From NCBI RefSeq assembly GCF_004115975.1, contig NZ_SDDZ01000016.1, positions 1 to 64,000 on the forward strand: a stretch of 64,000 nucleotides of DNA. The letters run 5' to 3'. The notes beneath the pieces are model-generated. The model saw only the letters and a list, made by a program, of their open reading frames with translations. It was not told the origin of the DNA and ran no database searches. This document shows positions 60,592-64,000 of this stretch, piece after piece. The first letter of the stretch is position 1. Each line of letters begins with the position of its first letter. This DNA comes from Gelidibacter gilvus (GTDB taxonomy: Bacteria > Bacteroidota > Bacteroidia > Flavobacteriales > Flavobacteriaceae). A program made the position numbers and the translations under genes.

Positions 60592-61494
60592 CTATCTGAA
60601 AAAATAACCCACAAGCATGGCGTGATCAGATACCTTATAATAAAATTTCTGAAGTAAGATTGGGGTTAGCCTTTTGGCTGTATACATTTGATCAATTTCT
60701 AGTAAAGGAATGCCAAAAGGCCATGTCGCACTAAACCCTTGTCCATAATCATGAAAGCTTATATAATCGGTTTCAAAATTCCTGAAATGAACGCTTTCAT
60801 AAGGCGTGTTGAAATCACCAACAATAAGATCTGAATTTCTTTCTGAAATTAACTCTAATACCGTTCCTAAAGTTTTTCGCTTATCCATTGTTGGACTTTG
60901 AAACGTATCGGTAAAAGCAAGTAATAATGGGCCATTATGTAGTTGCATCTCCACAAAATTTATGTCGTGGCTATATTCTTCAACTACATAAGTTATGTTT
61001 TTGATATGACCTTTAACACCAATCATCATGTCGCCTTGAAGTATTTGAAATTCGTAAGCAGGGAACTCTTTTGAGAACTGAAGAATATCTTTTTCGGATG
61101 CGTTTTCAGTTTCAGAAAGGGCGATGATGTCAGGCTGGATTTTTTTGATGTTTTCTGTAAGGATAGACATAGGAATTGTCGCTCTATTGGCGGCATTCCA
61201 GAATATAACTGAATTTGCATCATCAGGGATTTCAACCACCCGCGGAAAAACATAGGAATTGTTCAGCCAAATACCGGTGAGAGCTACAGTTAGCCAAATG
61301 AAAAAAATGAAGTATGTTTTTCGCCTGTAAAAGAAAATCGTAATAAGGCATCCAATTAAAATTATGATTGGAAGTGGAAAAGCATAAAAAAATATCTGAA
61401 GAGATTGAAAATGATCCTTTAAAATGAAATGGATTAATAATAAAAGAGCGTATGCAATCAATGCACACGCTCTAAATATTCTAAAAATTTTCAT
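60592..61494 (-). CDS. Membrane-anchored endonuclease/exonuclease/phosphatase-fold protein
   Basis: About 300 residues. Two or three membrane helices (ALIAYALLLLIHFIL, LPIIILIGCLITIFFY, FFIWLTVALTGIWL) are followed by an EEP domain with ALSETE, VGDFNTP, EIDQM and SDHAMLV, the catalytic positions of the fold. It may be a nuclease or a lipid phosphodiesterase facing the periplasm. The ATG at 61494 (MKIFRIFRACAL) is seven bases past the lysS stop, so it is likely cotranscribed with lysS. Confidence 0.85.
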   Translation of the reverse strand: MKIFRIFRACALIAYALLLLIHFILKDHFQSLQIFFYAFPLPIIILIGCLITIFFYRRKTYFIFFIWLTVALTGIWLNNSYVFPRVVEIPDDANSVIFWNAANRATIPMSILTENIKKIQPDIIALSETENASEKDILQFSKEFPAYEFQILQGDMMIGVKGHIKNITYVVEEYSHDINFVEMQLHNGPLLLAFTDTFQSPTMDKRKTLGTVLELISERNSDLIVGDFNTPYESVHFRNFETDYISFHDYGQGFSATWPFGIPLLEIDQMYTAKRLTPILLQKFYYKVSDHAMLVGYFFR

Positions 61495-61501
61495 GGTGCT
61501 G

Positions 61502-63190
61502 TTAGATGGTATCCACAAATAAACCAGCTTCAGTTTTTTCCACTTTAGCCAACTTGTTTTTTGTCAAACCTTTTATGGTTACGTCCCATTTTTTGTTGCT
61601 CAATCCTGATTGGTCTTTTAGCATATTTAAATCCATCGGAGCGTTTGATTTTAGAATGCTTAGTACGGCTTTTTCTTCATCCGTCATGGCTACGGCTTTC
61701 TTTTCCGGTTTCATTTGAGGGAAGAACAATACTTCTTGTATGGATTGATTATTGGTTAAAAACATGATCAAACGGTCCATACCAATCCCCATTCCTGAAG
61801 TTGGAGGCATTCCGTATTCTAAGGCACGTAAGAAATCATAATCAATCATCTCAGTGGCTTCGTCATCTCCTTTTTGAGCCAATTCCATTTGATGTTCAAA
61901 ACGTTCACGTTGGTCAATAGGGTCGTTCAATTCAGAATAAGCGTTCGCAATTTCCTTACCGCAGACCATCAACTCAAAACGCTCTGTGAGTTCTGGGTTT
62001 TCACGATGCTCTTTGCATAAAGGGCTCATTTCTTTTGGGTAATCTGTGATGAATGTCGGTTGGATATAATTGCCTTCGCACTTTTCACCAAAGATTTCAT
62101 CTATCAATTTGCCTTTACCCATAGTATTATCTACAGCAATGCCCATATCTTGAGCTGCTTTTCTAATCTCATCTTCGGATTTTCCGGTGATATCAAAACC
62201 TGTAAAATGCTTAATGGAATCGGTCATCGTGACACGAGCATAAGGCGCTTTAAAGTCAATCTGATGTTCACCAAAAGTTGCTTCAGTTGTACCGTTTACG
62301 GCAATGGCGCAATGTTCCAGCAATTCCTCACAAAAGTGCATCATCCAATTGTAATCTTTGTAGGACACATAAATCTCCATCGCTGTAAACTCTGGGTTGT
62401 GTGTGCGGTCCATGCCTTCATTTCTGAAGTTTTTAGAGAACTCATAAACCCCATCAAATCCACCAACAATAAGACGTTTTAGGTAAAGTTCGTTGGCAAT
62501 TCGCATGTATAACGGAATGTCCAAACTGTTGTGGTGCGTTACAAAAGGGCGTGCCGCTGCGCCGCCCGGAATGGGTTGCAAAACCGGAGTTTCCACCTCA
62601 AAGTAGCCAGCATCGTTGAAAAATTCACGCATGGCAGTGTATAGCTTGGTACGTTTTATAAATACCTTTTTAACGTTTGGGTTGACCACCAAATCGGCAT
62701 AACGTTGTCTGTAACGCTGTTCAGGATCTGTAAAGGCGTCATATATTACACCGTCTTTTTCCTTCGGCAATGGCAACGGTTTTAAAGACTTGCTCAGTAA
62801 AGTGAAGTTTTTAACTTTTACCGTTTTTTCGCCAACTTGAGTAGTAAATAACTCACCTTCAATACCAATGAAATCACCAAAATCCAATAGTTTTTTAAAT
62901 ACCTCGTTGTATAAGGTTTTATCATCACCAGGACAAATTTCATCGCGGTTGAAATACACTTGGATTTTTCCTTCAGAATCTTGTATCTGGGCAAAACTTG
63001 CCTTTCCCTGAACTCTCATGGACATCAATCGGCCAGCAATAACTACCTTCTTGCCTTCTTCAAATTGCTCTTTTACCTGTTTGGAGGTGTGGTCCACAGG
63101 ATATAAATCGGCTGGATACGGATTAATACCCATCTCACGTAATGTGACTAATTTTTCTCTTCTAATGAGTTCTTGTTCTGAAAGTTGCAT
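61502..63190 (-). CDS. lysS: Lysyl-tRNA synthetase, class II, with C-terminal extension
   Basis: A 562-residue enzyme: N-terminal OB-fold (about 50-160), class II core with RFELMVCGKEIANAYSELND, and motif 3 GMGIGMDRLIMFL. After the core a segment of about 60 residues (VLSILKSNAPMDLNMLKDQSG) looks like a winged helix. Many LysRS lack it, but I believe it recurs in this lineage. Confidence 0.94.
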   Translation of the reverse strand: MQLSEQELIRREKLVTLREMGINPYPADLYPVDHTSKQVKEQFEEGKKVVIAGRLMSMRVQGKASFAQIQDSEGKIQVYFNRDEICPGDDKTLYNEVFKKLLDFGDFIGIEGELFTTQVGEKTVKVKNFTLLSKSLKPLPLPKEKDGVIYDAFTDPEQRYRQRYADLVVNPNVKKVFIKRTKLYTAMREFFNDAGYFEVETPVLQPIPGGAAARPFVTHHNSLDIPLYMRIANELYLKRLIVGGFDGVYEFSKNFRNEGMDRTHNPEFTAMEIYVSYKDYNWMMHFCEELLEHCAIAVNGTTEATFGEHQIDFKAPYARVTMTDSIKHFTGFDITGKSEDEIRKAAQDMGIAVDNTMGKGKLIDEIFGEKCEGNYIQPTFITDYPKEMSPLCKEHRENPELTERFELMVCGKEIANAYSELNDPIDQRERFEHQMELAQKGDDEATEMIDYDFLRALEYGMPPTSGMGIGMDRLIMFLTNNQSIQEVLFFPQMKPEKKAVAMTDEEKAVLSILKSNAPMDLNMLKDQSGLSNKKWDVTIKGLTKNKLAKVEKTEAGLFVDTI

Positions 63191-63478
63191 GCTGATAAAT
63201 TTTAATGTGCAAAATTACACTTTTTTGAAAAATAAACGGCCAAGTTTCAAGGATAGATTGGGTTTTTGATGGATTATTGAAGGAAAGCTTTTCTTTAAAG
63301 TTGAATTTCTAGGTTTTTGGAGTTGCCTTTCCCTATTTTAATGATTTTTGCACTATGTTCAGGTCATAAGAAGGCTTCTTTTTTAGGGAGGATAGTGTAA
63401 CAAATTGAGCCTTGATACGTCATATATAGCACACCAACTTAACGGGAGGTTTATCAATCATCAAAAATCTTCAAAATC

Positions 63479-63637
63479 ATGAGTATCTGGAGGGTCATTC
63501 TTTCTATTTTTTGTCCACCTTTAGCTGTCCTTGACCGAGGGTGTGGCTCTATCATTATTGTCTTTTTATTGTGGCTTTGTGGATGGGTTCCTGGAGTTAT
63601 AGCGGCATTGGTCATTTTGAACAATCCAAAGCGGTAG
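63479..63637 (+). CDS. YqaE/Pmp3 family membrane protein
   Basis: A 52-residue protein starting MSIWRVILSIFCPPLAVL and ending GWVPGVIAALVILNNPKR. The two hydrophobic helices, FCPPLAV and GWVPGVIAAL are hallmarks of the Pmp3/YqaE family of small membrane proteins tied to membrane potential and cation stress in other organisms. The DNA upstream (63191-63478, about 290 bases) shows no further gene. Confidence 0.85.
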   Translation: MSIWRVILSIFCPPLAVLDRGCGSIIIVFLLWLCGWVPGVIAALVILNNPKR

Positions 63638-63639
63638 TT

Positions 63640-63780
63640 TTTAGTTGGCAGTCCGCAGTCAGCAGTATTCAGTGAAAGTGTATAATACTTCATCGGGAAG
63701 TTGTCTTTAGGCATCCGTCTTCGAGCTATTTCTCCTTGGATCTCTGTGGTCCTCATGTGTAACTCTGTGAAACAACTTTT
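63640..63780. repeat. CAGT-word and CTGTG-word intergenic sequence
   Basis: GGCAGTCCGCAGTCAGCAGT (63647-63666) matches words at 4300-4345 and 16003-16050. CTCTGTGGTCCTC and TAACTCTGTGAAACAAC (63745-63780) are similar to words at 13263-13317. No gene is seen. Confidence 0.6.
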
Positions 63781-63816
63781 TTGACATCCCATTCCCTTCA
63801 TCCATCCAAAATAGTT

Positions 63817-63824
63817 TAAATTTG
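63817..63824 (+). promoter_or_regulatory. -7 box TAAATTTG before lipB
   Basis: A perfect TAnnTTTG box ends five bases before the lipB ATG, again predicting a leaderless message. Confidence 0.5.
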
Positions 63825-63829
63825 TTGGC

Positions 63830-64000
63830 ATGAATAAAATAGTTGAAGTTCAGGATTTAGGTCACAATGATTATAAAGCAACTTGGGATTATCAGGAAGG
63901 ATTATTCAAGTCTGTTATAGATACGAAAATCAAGAACAGAAGAGAAGAGGCTAATTTAGAAACACAGAATTATTTTCTGTTTGTGGAGCATCCACATGTG
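63830..64000 (+). CDS. lipB: Octanoyltransferase LipB, 5' part
   Basis: 57 codons are visible before the window ends: MNKIVEVQDLGHNDYKATWD...FLFVEHPHV, which matches the start of LipB with its EHPHV motif. LipB moves octanoyl groups from acyl-carrier protein to lipoyl domains, for example that of the E2 protein encoded at 43711. The carboxyl part with the catalytic Cys and Lys is outside the window. Confidence 0.88.
   Translation, partial: MNKIVEVQDLGHNDYKATWDYQEGLFKSVIDTKIKNRREEANLETQNYFLFVEHPHV

Noticed and set aside
62060-62482. Open frame of 140 codons on the plus strand inside lysS
   Set aside because: It is a shadow of the lysS coding frame with no promoter or family features.
63454-63831. 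Open frame of 125 codons on the minus strand before lipB
   Set aside because: It runs antisense over the YqaE/Pmp3 gene and intergenic words, has no recognisable domain, and its composition is not that of a real protein.

Overview
The window looks like a chromosomal piece of a member of the Flavobacteriaceae (Bacteroidota). Three things point that way: the gliding-motility genes gldA, gldB and gldC, promoter-like boxes of the Bacteroidota type (TAnnTTTG), and a string of typical flavobacterial genes (fused DAHP synthase/chorismate mutase, DUF3857 pair, DUF5117 metalloprotease, fused two-oxoacid dehydrogenase E1). The sequence is AT-rich. Shine-Dalgarno sites are mostly absent and several starts must be TTG or GTG. 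I see no rRNA, tRNA, CRISPR array, phage or transposase gene. Species cannot be told from the sequence.

Positions 1-18300 are mainly housekeeping genes. gldA faces a phenylalanine/tyrosine operon (pheA, aminotransferase, tyrA, aroF-chorismate mutase). A 26-codon leader peptide rich in Phe, Tyr and Trp and an attenuator-like terminator precede that operon. Then follow rsgA, dtd, two DUF3857 proteins, a MazG-like pyrophosphohydrolase, aroA, queA, rlmN and a polyprenyl diphosphate synthase. Positions 18500-27600 hold a sigma factor with a membrane partner and a barrel protein, a TIM-barrel protein, dnaG with a degenerate zinc motif, an atypical response regulator, nadE, gldB-gldC and a DUF4230 protein.

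Positions 28000-47860 form a phenylacetate catabolic locus. Its order is tetR, paaE, paaA, paaB, paaC, paaD, paaG, paaH, paaI, a zinc metallopeptidase, paaJ, paaZ, a paaF-like hydratase, paaY, then E2 and E1 of a two-oxoacid dehydrogenase. A perfect 22-bp palindrome overlapping the inferred transcription start before paaE is a good TetR operator candidate. No phenylacetate-CoA ligase (paaK) is present, so the dehydrogenase might supply phenylacetyl-CoA from phenylpyruvate.

The paa spacers are long and full of palindromic or word-iterated repeats. Three of them carry four-helix-bundle (S23-like) genes, each flanked by its own inverted repeat. Two others carry a GIY-YIG gene and a GxxExxY gene, each broken by exactly one in-frame stop. 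Some repeats run into coding sequence.

Positions 47900-64000 return to ordinary genes: a small lipoprotein, a SulP transporter, a DUF4136 lipoprotein, hutU, a DUF5522 protein, a four-gene run ending in hemL, a Spy-like protein, an alpha/beta hydrolase, a large secreted metalloprotease, a nuclease-fold membrane protein, lysS, a 52-residue YqaE/Pmp3 protein and the start of lipB.
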